Origin: Desulfobacterium sp.
GTDB lineage: Bacteria; Desulfobacterota; Desulfobacteria; Desulfobacterales; Desulfobacteraceae
Assembly (NCBI GenBank): GCA_030145245.1
Contig: JAQYWC010000012.1
Coordinates: 22,766-86,765 of the forward strand
Direction of reading: 5' to 3'
Length of the DNA: 64,000 nucleotides
Shown: piece after piece, positions 37,595 through 45,808 of the stretch
Position numbering within the stretch: the first letter of the stretch is position 1
Layout: the number at the start of each line of letters is the position of its first letter
Notes under the pieces: generated by a model
Told to the model about the DNA's origin: nothing
The model's database searches: none
The model's input: the letters and a program-made list of their open reading frames with translations, nothing else
Position numbers and translations under genes: made by a program

Positions 37595-38722
37595 TCACTG
37601 TCTGACCTTGGGTTCTTGCTGAGTCGCACAGTGGATACTTCCTCCGCCACTGGCAATACCATCAATGGCAATTTGCTCAATACGGTGATTGGGGAACGCT
37701 TTTGCCAGTTTTTGCCTGGCGGTTAGGTCCGCATTTTTATCCCCGAACTTCTGCATGATAATCGCGCCATTACACACATAGTATCCGACATACCCTGCCG
37801 CAAAGCTTTTTGTACCGTACCTTGTATTGATATCCCATGGTGTATCAAGAATAATAATGTTTAAAAAGTTGCCTTTGGCATCTGTTGATGATTTAAGAAT
37901 GTCTATATTCTCACGTGTTATCCTGTAATCATAGGACGATTGGTCGGAATCACGACTCACCACAACTACACCGGGCTTGACAAAGCGAGCATAAAAATCA
38001 GTGTGCCCATCTGTAATGTCTTTACCCTTAATTCCTTTTAACCATATAATTTTATCCAACCCCAGCAACGCTTTTAACTCATGCTCAACGTCTTTTTTAC
38101 TTTTGCCAGGGTTGCGATTGTTATTGAGTATGCAGCTTTCCGTCATAATTGCCGTTCCATGGCCATCGACCTCAAAACAACCGCCTTCCAGAACCAGAGA
38201 GGAATGAATAGTGTTTACACATGCTTTTTTTGCCACAAAGTCAGCAACTTTTGCATCAAGTTTATATTCCTGATCCTCTCCCCAGCCATTAAAGTTAAAG
38301 TTGATGGCTGATTTTTGACCTTTCCCATTGACGACAAAGGTGGGGCCGGTATCTCGCATCCATAAATCATTCATATTGAACTCAACCAGTTCAATTGGAT
38401 AAGGATGGTTATTCAGCCCGCCAAGAAGTTCAACAGCGATATTGATGTCTTGTTTTCTTACAAGCATGGAAACCGGCTCATACTTGGCAATGGTTTTAGC
38501 TATGGTTGCCAGGTTACGCTGAACTTCAGGAACCTGCCTCTCTTCCCAGATGTCATAACTGGCAATAAAAGAGAGCCAGGTGCGCTCATGGGGTTCACCT
38601 TCATCAGGCATAAACCATCTATTGTAATCAAGTGAATTTGAAGCCTTTGCAGTAAAAGCCGGAAGGAGCGCACTGCCTCCGAGCATGATACTCAACTTTA
38701 TAAGGTTACGTCTTGACAGCAT
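37595..38722 (-). CDS. Tat-exported agmatine deiminase-like protein (PAD_porph)
   Basis: 375 residues. The N-terminus MLSRRNLIKLSIMLGGSALL is a twin-arginine signal ending near AKA-SNS, so the enzyme acts in the periplasm. The body is a guanidino-group modifying (pentein) enzyme: MPDEGEPHERTWLSF, NDLWMRDTGPTF, EGGCFEVDGHG, ITDGHTDF and the catalytic Cys in GGGSIHCATQQ near the C-terminus. Family reaction: agmatine (or peptidyl/free arginine) to carbamoyl derivative plus ammonia. Agmatine deiminases are usually cytosolic, so export is notable. SD GGAGGAA lies inside the 3' end of the upstream MerR gene (17-nt overlap). Confidence 0.87.
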   Translation of the reverse strand: MLSRRNLIKLSIMLGGSALLPAFTAKASNSLDYNRWFMPDEGEPHERTWLSFIASYDIWEERQVPEVQRNLATIAKTIAKYEPVSMLVRKQDINIAVELLGGLNNHPYPIELVEFNMNDLWMRDTGPTFVVNGKGQKSAINFNFNGWGEDQEYKLDAKVADFVAKKACVNTIHSSLVLEGGCFEVDGHGTAIMTESCILNNNRNPGKSKKDVEHELKALLGLDKIIWLKGIKGKDITDGHTDFYARFVKPGVVVVSRDSDQSSYDYRITRENIDILKSSTDAKGNFLNIIILDTPWDINTRYGTKSFAAGYVGYYVCNGAIIMQKFGDKNADLTARQKLAKAFPNHRIEQIAIDGIASGGGSIHCATQQEPKVRQ

Positions 38723-39215
38723 AATTATTCCTCCTTTGAGGGTTTGAACTTAGACTAAACCGGAGACAGGCCCCTGGAACGATAGTGAAAGCGGCTGTCG
38801 CCCGGTTCCGAATAACATGCCGTTCCGGTTCGATCCCCGTATAAATTCCATACTTTTCATTCCGGAATAGTTTCTTGAATATATTCTCATCTTCACCAAG
38901 AAGTTGCTCCATCTCATCGATGACCGTACTTCTTGCCCTAAGGTGTTTGTCTAATGATCGAACTTGTTTTCGTAACAGGTTTCGAAAATGATCCGGATCA
39001 TGGTTCTCAAGAATATTTTTTATTTGCTCCAGGGAAAAATCATAGCGCTTCAACCGAATGATTTCCATGGCATCCTGAAACTGGGAATCTGCATAGTACC
39101 TGTATCCGGTCACCTCATCCACATGCTGTGGCTGCAATAAACCAATGCTGTCATAATGTCTGAGCATTCTTGGCGATAATTTGGTCTGTTTTGAAAAACG
39201 ACTGATTTTATACAT
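38706..39215 (-). CDS. MerR-family transcriptional regulator
   Basis: 169 residues from ATG 39215 (MYKISRFSKQTKLSPRMLRHYD), with AAGGTG upstream. A GTG three codons earlier is the longer option. Winged-helix HTH plus a coiled-coil dimerisation helix (RSLDKHLRARSTVIDEMEQL). No metal-binding Cys pair is visible, and the C-terminal 35 residues match nothing I know. It overlaps the deiminase gene and is preceded by a MerR-type promoter with a 19-bp spacer, so it probably activates its own operon. Confidence 0.87.
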   Translation of the reverse strand: MYKISRFSKQTKLSPRMLRHYDSIGLLQPQHVDEVTGYRYYADSQFQDAMEIIRLKRYDFSLEQIKNILENHDPDHFRNLLRKQVRSLDKHLRARSTVIDEMEQLLGEDENIFKKLFRNEKYGIYTGIEPERHVIRNRATAAFTIVPGACLRFSLSSNPQRRNNYAVKT

Positions 39216-39264
39216 GGACAACACCTTCCAAGTTCAATATCTCGCTTGTTAAAATGTTTTTACA

Positions 39265-39322
39265 TTGACGGTACCGTCAACGTTGAAAGAGATCTTAAAG
39301 GTTGACACCATGTCAAGGTCAA
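39265..39322 (-). promoter_or_regulatory. MerR-type promoter with 19-bp spacer and two dyads
   Basis: On the minus strand, TTGACC (39322-39317) is followed by exactly 19 nt and then TAAGAT (39297-39292). The spacer contains TTGACA-TGG-TGTCAA, an overlong-spacer dyad characteristic of promoters that MerR proteins untwist. A second, perfect 16-nt palindrome TTGACGGTACCGTCAA lies at 39265-39280 in the leader. Confidence 0.75.
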
Positions 39323-39379
39323 GAAAAAAATAAAAAAGAGCCCCCATATTGTTGATTGGCGCTCTTCGGTACTTGAAGA

Positions 39380-39667
39380 ATGTCAAACAGAGTATATGCA
39401 GCAATAATTTTTGATAATCAAACCAATAGGGATTGGTACTGGTCATATGACAACAGTGATCACTGGAGTGGAGGATTTGATTCTTCCTTCAGTAATTACA
39501 GAGAGGTTTCTTTCAATACTGGTAGAAAAACAACCATTAAAACCCCGTTATGTCTTGCTGTTAATACAGATCACATGTACGGCAGAATTCTGGGCCGAAT
39601 TATATCAAAAAAAACAAACGTTGGAAAATATTTCTCTTTCGGGATTACTAAAAATCAGGAAATATGA
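39380..39667 (+). CDS. Hypothetical small protein
   Basis: A 95-codon frame (MSNRVYAAIIFDNQTNRDWY...). It is rich in Tyr, Trp, Asn and Ser, with alternating hydrophobics, compatible with a small beta protein, but no family is recognised. The upstream sequence has only a poor ribosome site (GAAG close to the ATG). A second frame of similar length overlaps it. It may be a genuine orphan or chance. Confidence 0.3.
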   Translation: MSNRVYAAIIFDNQTNRDWYWSYDNSDHWSGGFDSSFSNYREVSFNTGRKTTIKTPLCLAVNTDHMYGRILGRIISKKTNVGKYFSFGITKNQEI

Positions 39668-39680
39668 ATGATGATGATTC

Positions 39681-40295
39681 TCAATTTGCCTGAGTGTAGT
39701 TGAATTTCGGTATCTCAAGTTTGTAATAAATGGCCATGAGCCTCATAGAGAACCCCGTCCCCAAGGTAATGAGAATCACAGAGAGCTCGGGCAGTCCCCA
39801 CGCATGGAGGATAAGGAACAACCAGGCAGAGACGATGGAAACACCTGCATAGACCTCTTTTTGAAAGACCAGGGGGATGTCCCGGCACAGCACATCCCGG
39901 ATCACGCCGCCAGAGACCCCGGTGATCACCCCCATGATGGAGGCCACGATAAAACCGTGCCCCAGGGCCAGGGTCATGCGCACCCCGATAATGGTAAAGG
40001 ACACCAGGCCCAGGGCATCCAGGACAAGAAAAGCCCGGTGGAAATACTTCATGAAGGGAGACAACAGGATGGTAATCAGCGCTGCGCAGGTGGTGATTAC
40101 AATGTACTCCGGGTGCCCCACCCAGGAGATGGGGTGGTTGCCGAGAAGGACGTCCCGGATATTCCCCCCGCCGATGGCCGTGGCGCAAGCGATGATGATC
40201 ACCCCGAAAATGTCCATTTTTTTACTGCCCGCTTTCAAGGCACCAGTGATGGCCTCAACCGTAATGCCCAGTATGTAAAGATAATGTAGAATCAT
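39681..40295 (-). CDS. TRIC/YicG-type cation channel family membrane protein
   Basis: 204 residues from ATG 40295, chosen for AAGGAAG 8 nt upstream and because it gives the family's normal length. Seven hydrophobic segments with the duplicated glycine motif seen in this family (GGGNIRDVLLG and GVSGGVIRDVLC). Prokaryotic members are trimeric monovalent cation channels of the inner membrane. The physiological role here is unknown. Confidence 0.85.
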   Translation of the reverse strand: MILHYLYILGITVEAITGALKAGSKKMDIFGVIIIACATAIGGGNIRDVLLGNHPISWVGHPEYIVITTCAALITILLSPFMKYFHRAFLVLDALGLVSFTIIGVRMTLALGHGFIVASIMGVITGVSGGVIRDVLCRDIPLVFQKEVYAGVSIVSAWLFLILHAWGLPELSVILITLGTGFSMRLMAIYYKLEIPKFNYTQAN

Positions 40296-40911
40296 CGTTG
40301 CTGCTTCCTTTAAATTGTCTGTTAGTAAAAAAAAACAGGAGATAAACATGAAACTGCGGTATATGTCAACCGGGAGGTTTAAAAATAATGAATCATCATT
40401 CTCCAATGAGATGTCCTTAAAAGAATTCAGGCAGAACCGGGCCCGGTTAAAGGCCCTGAAAATGTAGTTTTAAAATTAAGAGAATACACTGGTAGATTGA
40501 ATTGAAGGTGCCCATTCGGAGTGAGATTATATAATTCAACGGTTTTTCCGCCATTAAGAAACCCCTTGATCTGTTGATCCTGGGGTGCTCATTGATAAAA
40601 TCGATCGTCAAAAAACAAGGGTAATATGGGCATGCTGTTTTGCTCCCATTGCTTACCAAATGTTCCACCCAAATGCCTGCGGGGGGGCAATCACAGGGAA
40701 TCGGCCCGAAACCGGCAGGTGGCTGGAACCTGGCTTGTATTTATACCTCTGCATTCGTTTATGATCATTCAAACTACTACATTATAGTTTTTGAATCTTG
40801 ACTTTTGCCTAGGGGTATGTCTTATTGCCTTGGTGCTTATTTTTTAAACATAGCCATTCCTAATCAGCATTGGTCATGTATTACAAGGTCTTAAACGGAA
40901 CAGGTGATAGA
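40296..40911. other. 616-nt intergenic region between divergent TRIC and chemoreceptor genes
   Basis: No convincing frame. A G/C-rich stretch at about 40674-40740 can fold (GCCTGC with GCAGGT, and inside it GGGC with GCCC) but matches no riboswitch I recognise. TTGACT at 40798-40803 could be a -35, but its -10 is poor. Confidence 0.4.
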
Positions 40912-42858
40912 ATGAAATGGAGTTTAAAGAACAAAATAGTCCTTCCATCGATCCTCATTGTTGTATTGGGAGTCAGTGTGTCTACGCTGATCTCATACAG
41001 ATACGCAAAAAGCGCAATTACCCACCTTGTTGAGAGTCAACTGGAATCCCAGGTGGAGTCCACAACCCACAGGCTGGGAGACTGGCTGGAAAACAGATGC
41101 CTGGATGTTAAGAACTTTGCAACCAATGCAATGTTGACCAAATCCCTGATATATGACGGACTTCGGGACCAGGCCAACCTTATCCTGGCGGAAACATTGA
41201 AATCCCATTCCGATTACGAGTTCATCGCTTTGGTAAATATAGGCGGTAATATCGTTGCTTCCAGTGATAAGGGGTTGACAGACACAGTCAATATCGACGG
41301 CCGGCCCTTTTTTCAAGAGACCCTCCAGGGTAAAGTCGCATTCTCCGGAATTGTTAAGAGCAATAATACCGGAGAACCGGTTCTGATGGTCTCGGGACCT
41401 GTTTTCGAAAATGGGAAGGTCAACGGGGCTGTTATTGTCTCCCTCAGAATCAACAAAATGAGTGAAAAATTTATCCTCCCCATCAATGTGGGAGAAACCG
41501 GTTACGCCTATGTTTCTGATAATAACGGAAGGGTCATTGCCCATCCTGATTCAACGAAAATCCTCAGCCTGGATATCAGCGGCTTGGAATTTGGTAAGGC
41601 ATTCAGGGCCAGGGAAAAAGGGTTTGTCTATTACGACTGGGAAGGTTCCGCCAGGATCGCAGGCTTCAGCCGGGTAGCCCAAACCGGCTGGACCATAGCC
41701 ATCGGAACCACTGAGGAGGAGGTTTTCGCCCCGGTAGCAAAGATGGGGTTTGTTCTCGTAATCCTGGGGACTGTACTGGTCTTTCTGATTGGATTATCTA
41801 CCTGGTTCCTTGTGGACAGGTTTGTTGTTAAGCCTGTTAACAGCGTTGCAGCAGGATTGAAGGATATCGCACAAGGAGAGGGGGATCTGACCCTTAAACT
41901 CAATATCTCATCCAATGACGAGATCAGTGAACTTGGGATGTGGTTTGATACCTTCCTGGGCCAGCTAAGGGAGATCATAGCAAGGGTTGCCTCAAATTCC
42001 GACGCCATAGAGAAGTCCTCCGTGGATTTGACCCAGATATCCCGTGAACTCTCCGGCAACGCCGATGAAGCCAACATGAAATCAGCGGATGTTGCCAAGG
42101 CTTCCGATGAGGTAAACATCAACATCAATCAGGTATCGGCGGCCATGGAACAGAGCGCCGCAAATGCCAATATGGTTGCTGCGGCAGCCGAGGAGATGAC
42201 CGCAACGATAAGTGAGGTGGCCGAGGGGACCAACAGGGCCAGCCAGATATCCCATGCTGCGGTATCCGAGGCCAGGGAAGCGTCGCAGATGATGGAACAA
42301 CTGGAACGTGCGGCAAAGGAGATCGACGGGATATCGGAAACCATCACCGACATTTCCGAACAGACCAATCTTCTCGCCCTCAATGCCACCATCGAGGCGG
42401 CCCGTGCCGGTGAGGCGGGTAAAGGGTTTGGTGTGGTGGCAAATGAGATAAAATCCCTGGCACTTCAGACTGCCGGTGCAACCAACGATATTAAAGATAA
42501 AATTAACGACATACAGACATCCACGGGTGGGGCTGTTCGGGGTATAACGAGCATCGAAAAGGTGATCGGTGAAATCAACGGAATCATCACCACCATCGCA
42601 TCCTCGGTTGAGGAGCAGTCAGCAACAACCACGGAAATTGCATCCAATATTTCCCAGGTTTCCTCGGGGGTGGGGGATGTAAACGATAATATGATGGTGT
42701 GCTCCACAGTCATCTCCGGCATCGCCTGTGACATTTCCGAGGTAAACAATGCATCGGAAGAGATCTCCGGAAGAAGTGCCCATGTGGATGAAAGTTCCCG
42801 GGACCTTATGGAACTTGCCGATCGCTTGAAAGGGGAAGTTGCAAGATTCAAGATTTGA
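40912..42858 (+). CDS. Methyl-accepting chemotaxis protein with dCache sensor
   Basis: 648 residues from ATG 40912, which has AGGTGA upstream. The ATG at 40870 lacks a site. TM1 is at about 9-28, then a periplasmic double-Cache domain (about 40-280, with [16 protein letters not shown]), TM2 at about 283-305, HAMP, and a long coiled-coil signalling domain whose tip reads [19 protein letters not shown]. No C-terminal CheR/CheB tether pentapeptide. It senses a small extracellular ligand, probably an organic acid or amino acid, and signals to CheA/CheW encoded elsewhere. Confidence 0.93.
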   Translation: MKWSLKNKIVLPSILIVVLGVSVSTLISYRYAKSAITHLVESQLESQVESTTHRLGDWLENRCLDVKNFATNAMLTKSLIYDGLRDQANLILAETLKSHSDYEFIALVNIGGNIVASSDKGLTDTVNIDGRPFFQETLQGKVAFSGIVKSNNTGEPVLMVSGPVFENGKVNGAVIVSLRINKMSEKFILPINVGETGYAYVSDNNGRVIAHPDSTKILSLDISGLEFGKAFRAREKGFVYYDWEGSARIAGFSRVAQTGWTIAIGTTEEEVFAPVAKMGFVLVILGTVLVFLIGLSTWFLVDRFVVKPVNSVAAGLKDIAQGEGDLTLKLNISSNDEISELGMWFDTFLGQLREIIARVASNSDAIEKSSVDLTQISRELSGNADEANMKSADVAKASDEVNININQVSAAMEQSAANANMVAAAAEEMTATISEVAEGTNRASQISHAAVSEAREASQMMEQLERAAKEIDGISETITDISEQTNLLALNATIEAARAGEAGKGFGVVANEIKSLALQTAGATNDIKDKINDIQTSTGGAVRGITSIEKVIGEINGIITTIASSVEEQSATTTEIASNISQVSSGVGDVNDNMMVCSTVISGIACDISEVNNASEEISGRSAHVDESSRDLMELADRLKGEVARFKI

Positions 42859-42958
42859 AAAACCCCTATTTCACTTTGTTGCAAGGACCGTTAGTGTTAC
42901 ACTTTGAAGAAGGTCTGAACTTGGGCGGGACCTGATACTGTAACAAAAGGGAGCAGCC

Positions 42959-43114
42959 ATGGAGAAACATAGCACCGTATCCCAACAGCCGGGATCAACG
43001 AAAGAAACAGATAATGCAACCACCAAAAAACAGGGGCTTGTTGAAAGATTCTTTGCCTGGATTGCCAGGGGGACTGAAAAGGCCCGGAAGGCAGGTTCTC
43101 TCTGCGGCAAGTGA
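42959..43114 (+). CDS. Small 51-residue protein with amphipathic helix
   Basis: A 51-codon frame with an AGGGAG site 5 nt before the ATG. A polar, Thr/Lys-rich N-terminal half is followed by GLVERFFAWIARGTEK, an amphipathic helix, and a C-terminal SLCGK. It resembles short uncharacterised proteins of sulfate reducers that share a WIARG-type core, but I cannot name the family. It is followed at once by two hairpins. Confidence 0.5.
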   Translation: MEKHSTVSQQPGSTKETDNATTKKQGLVERFFAWIARGTEKARKAGSLCGK

Positions 43115-43130
43115 GGCAAATAATCGAACA

Positions 43131-43194
43131 GCCTGCCGGTCGGCAGGCATGCACAAGGATTATCAGCAGCAGATGGCTCCTCTGCTGCTGATAA
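43131..43194. terminator. Double hairpin between convergent genes
   Basis: GCCTGCCG-GT-CGGCAGGC (43131-43148) is followed by a perfect 14-bp stem (43160-43173 with 43181-43194) around a 7-nt loop. It lies between the small + gene and the - strand DUF5320 gene, so it can serve both as a bidirectional terminator. Confidence 0.7.
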
Positions 43195-43208
43195 GCAAAG
43201 GTTAAGAG

Positions 43209-43538
43209 TTAGGGTTCAGAGCGGTTGGCCAGCTCCTCTTTAACTGCGTTCAGTTCAGCTTCCAGTCGGTCGGCTCGTTGTTCCAGCGTCTCCCTGGTAA
43301 CAGGTGCCGGAGAAGCCGCGCTTTCCCGGGCATAACCCCGTCCCCCTCCTTGGCCCTGGCAGAATCCTCTGCCCCGCCTGAATCCGCCTCCAGCTCCCCT
43401 TGCCCCGAATCCCGGGCCATTGGAACGTCCCCTTTCAAATCCGGTTGAACCCGGCATGGGGCCATTGGCGCAGGTGCCCCGGCCTCCTCCTGTCATGGGT
43501 CCCTGGTTCATGGGTCCTTGCTGATTAAATCCCGGCAT
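43209..43538 (-). CDS. DUF5320 glycine/arginine-rich protein
   Basis: 109 residues. The opening MPGFNQQGPMNQGPMTGGG followed by Gly/Arg/Phe repeats and a C-terminal coiled coil (LEQRADRLEAELNAVKEEL) is typical of DUF5320. Members often sit beside DUF134 and NifX/dinitrogenase-cofactor-like genes in anaerobes. Function unknown. SD gaaggagg. Downstream of DUF134 in a probable operon. Confidence 0.8.
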   Translation of the reverse strand: MPGFNQQGPMNQGPMTGGGRGTCANGPMPGSTGFERGRSNGPGFGARGAGGGFRRGRGFCQGQGGGRGYARESAASPAPVTRETLEQRADRLEAELNAVKEELANRSEP

Positions 43539-43578
43539 AATCTACCTCCTTCTTGATTGATTATTGGTTTGAATCGGT

Positions 43579-44109
43579 TCAGCGGTTGCCTCGCCTGCCG
43601 CCGCCCTGTCCTCTGCCTTGGCCTTGACCTCTTCCCTGGCCCCTGCCTTGTCCTCTGCCCTGGCCACCGCACTGACCCTTGTCTCTGCCTTGTCTCTGAC
43701 CTTGGCCTCTGCCGGTACCGGTTTCGGCATCCGGTCCATTTTCTCTGTTTGCTGCCTGTTCCTGGATCATGGTTTCCTCCCCATTCTGTGGGTTGTGTGC
43801 GCCCCGTCTTCTGCGGCCCTTCCCCTGCATCTCGTAGCATCCGCCGGTGACCCTGAGGCGCTTGCCGGTCACCAGGGCTTCTGAAAGGTTGTATCTGGCC
43901 TGCTTTAAAATCCGTCCAAAGGTCTGCCGTGAGACATTCATCTGTTCAGCTGCCCTGGACTGGTCAAGCCCCAGATAGTCGCTGAGCCTGATGGCCTCGA
44001 ACTCTTCAAACGGGAGAATCGTCTCACCGTTGTGGGGGATCCCGTCCGGTGTAAATCCTTTGATGTCCGGATGGGATTCGATGTATCTGGGTCGTTTCGG
44101 CCTTGGCAT
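43579..44109 (-). CDS. DUF134 helix-turn-helix protein with RGQ-repeat tail
   Basis: 176 residues from ATG 44109 (MPRPKRPRYI), with AAAGGAGAG upstream. Residues 1 to about 100 are a DUF134 DNA-binding protein with a sigma-70-region-4-like HTH (QSRAAEQMNVSRQTFGRIL). Residues about 130-176 are an almost pure Arg-Gly-Gln repeat ending GGGRRGNR, which normal DUF134 proteins lack. The tail resembles the composition of the DUF5320 product 40 nt downstream. A likely transcription regulator of the pair. Confidence 0.85.
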   Translation of the reverse strand: MPRPKRPRYIESHPDIKGFTPDGIPHNGETILPFEEFEAIRLSDYLGLDQSRAAEQMNVSRQTFGRILKQARYNLSEALVTGKRLRVTGGCYEMQGKGRRRRGAHNPQNGEETMIQEQAANRENGPDAETGTGRGQGQRQGRDKGQCGGQGRGQGRGQGRGQGQGRGQGGGRRGNR

Positions 44110-44177
44110 TGTCTCTCCTTTGGTTCCGATGCAGGAAATTGATATGAGCATTTGTTTATAATGATAGGTGTGGTATG

Positions 44178-44193
44178 ATCCCTTGTCAAGGAT
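44178..44193. promoter_or_regulatory. Dyad in the DUF134/DUF89 divergent region
   Basis: ATCC(C)TTG-T-CAAGGAT forms an imperfect inverted repeat midway between the two divergent starts, a plausible operator for the DUF134 regulator. Weak evidence. Confidence 0.25.
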
Positions 44194-44229
44194 AATAATG
44201 GTCAAATGATCAAAAAAGATGAGGGGTGG

Positions 44230-45081
44230 ATGATGAAAACGTACAATGATTGTATTCCCTGCCTTGTGCGCCAGGCCCTTGGGGCGGCAAGGCTTGTGAC
44301 CGATAATCCGGAGGCCCAGAGCCGGGTGCTGAAAAAGACCCTGGCCGCCATGGCCGTCATGGACATGAACCAGTCTCCTCCGATGATGGCACGGCATATC
44401 CAGGAAACCATTGCCGAAGTGACCGGCAACAACGATCCCTACAAGGCGCTCAAACAGCGGTTCAACCGATTCTCCCTGGAGATCTATCCGGATCTTGAGG
44501 CCAGGGTCTGTGAATCCCCGGTCCCCCTGGAGACGGCGGTCCGGCTGGCCATTGCCGGAAATATCATCGACTTTGGTGCGCTTTCAAGCCTGGACAGGGA
44601 CACGGTGTTTGCCACCATCGACCATGCATTGACCCACGAGGTCAAGGGAGATATGAACGGCCTGATCCAGGCCTTTGCCTCGGCCGGGCGCATCCTCTGG
44701 ATCGCCGATAATGCCGGCGAAATCGTGTTCGACCGGCTGGTGCTGGAGCGGATCGACCCCACACGGGTGACCTTTGTGGTCAGGGGAGGGGCTGTGCTTA
44801 ATGATGCAACTTTCGAGGATGCGGCTGAGACCGGTATCAGCGATCTTGTCAGCACCATGGATTCCGGGGTTGCCATCCCGGGAACCGTCCTTGAAGAGTG
44901 CTCAGACGCCCTGGTGCAGGCCTATGACCGGGCTGACCTGATCGTGGCCAAGGGCCAGGGCAATTACGAGACCCTGCCCCATGACGACCACCGGGTCTTT
45001 TTCCTGTTCAAGGCAAAATGCCCGGTTGTGGCTGAATCGGCAGGTGTGGAGATGGGGGACATGGTTGTCCGTAATTTTTGA
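44230..45081 (+). CDS. DUF89/ARMT1-like damage-control phosphatase
   Basis: 283 residues from ATG 44230, with AGGGG upstream (the earlier ATG at 44206 lacks a site). Opening KTYNDCIPCLVRQAL with its Cys pair, and IADNAGEIVFD plus VAKGQGNYETL, are the metal/phosphate motifs of the DUF89 family, whose members hydrolyse phosphorylated metabolites as damage control. Substrate unknown. A 26-bp piece of its 3' end reappears at 47.58 kb. Confidence 0.86.
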   Translation: MMKTYNDCIPCLVRQALGAARLVTDNPEAQSRVLKKTLAAMAVMDMNQSPPMMARHIQETIAEVTGNNDPYKALKQRFNRFSLEIYPDLEARVCESPVPLETAVRLAIAGNIIDFGALSSLDRDTVFATIDHALTHEVKGDMNGLIQAFASAGRILWIADNAGEIVFDRLVLERIDPTRVTFVVRGGAVLNDATFEDAAETGISDLVSTMDSGVAIPGTVLEECSDALVQAYDRADLIVAKGQGNYETLPHDDHRVFFLFKAKCPVVAESAGVEMGDMVVRNF

Positions 45082-45101
45082 TTAGGGATTAGCTGTCCGG
45101 T

Positions 45102-45740
45102 CTATCCGTTTTCTTTCCTTGGGGGGCAGATCTCCTGCAACGGACATTTATGGCACAGTGGTTTTTTGGCGTCACAGAACTCACGGCCCAAATAGATCAT
45201 CTGCAAACACAAATCGTTCCAGGAGGTTTTGGGGATGATCTCCATGAGATCAACCTCAACCTTGGCCGGATTACTGTTTTCACTCAGCCCCAGCCGTCGT
45301 GATACCCGGTGAACGTGGGTATCCACTACAATGGTGTCCATGCCGAAGGAAACAGAGCGGACCAGGTTGGCGGTCTTCCGGCCCACACCGGGCAGACGGG
45401 TCAATGCGCTCATGGATGTTGGGACAATGCCGTCATGAACGTCCAGAATCAACTGGGCACAGGCCCTGATGTTTTTCGCCTTGTTGTTGTAAAACCCGGT
45501 GGAAAAAATGATGGATTTGATTTCATCCGGGTTCGCCCGGGCCAGTTTTTCAGGGGTTGGAAACCGGTCAAACAACACCTGTGTAACCCGGTTGACCTGG
45601 ATATCGGTACACTGGGCAGACAGGATGGTTGCAATCAGCAGTTGAAACGGGGTTTTGTGTGCCAGCTGGGTATTGACCACCGGATACTGCTCTCTCAATG
45701 TAAGGAGTATGGTATTGATATATGAGGTCTTTATTTCCAT
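45102..45740 (-). CDS. nth: Endonuclease III
   Basis: 212 residues. Helix-hairpin-helix LPGVGRKTANLV with catalytic Lys, catalytic Asp in IVVDTHVHRVSRRLGL, and the [4Fe-4S] loop C-x6-C-x2-C-x5-C at the C-terminus. Bifunctional glycosylase/AP lyase for oxidised pyrimidines. Converges on DUF89 with 20 nt between stops. No clear ribosome site. Confidence 0.95.
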   Translation of the reverse strand: MEIKTSYINTILLTLREQYPVVNTQLAHKTPFQLLIATILSAQCTDIQVNRVTQVLFDRFPTPEKLARANPDEIKSIIFSTGFYNNKAKNIRACAQLILDVHDGIVPTSMSALTRLPGVGRKTANLVRSVSFGMDTIVVDTHVHRVSRRLGLSENSNPAKVEVDLMEIIPKTSWNDLCLQMIYLGREFCDAKKPLCHKCPLQEICPPRKENG

Positions 45741-45808
45741 GGAAATTTGTATACATCAACCAGGAGAAAACCACAAGATCACCCGCTATATCAATACCCG
45801 GAGCCATA

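Noticed and set aside
40447..40668. 73-codon minus-strand frame in the TRIC/chemoreceptor spacer
   Set aside because: No ribosome site and low-quality composition. Taken as chance.
43542..43739. Ala/Glu/Lys-rich 65-codon minus-strand frame
   Set aside because: It is another frame of the RGQ-repeat tail of the DUF134 gene. Composition follows from the DNA repeat.
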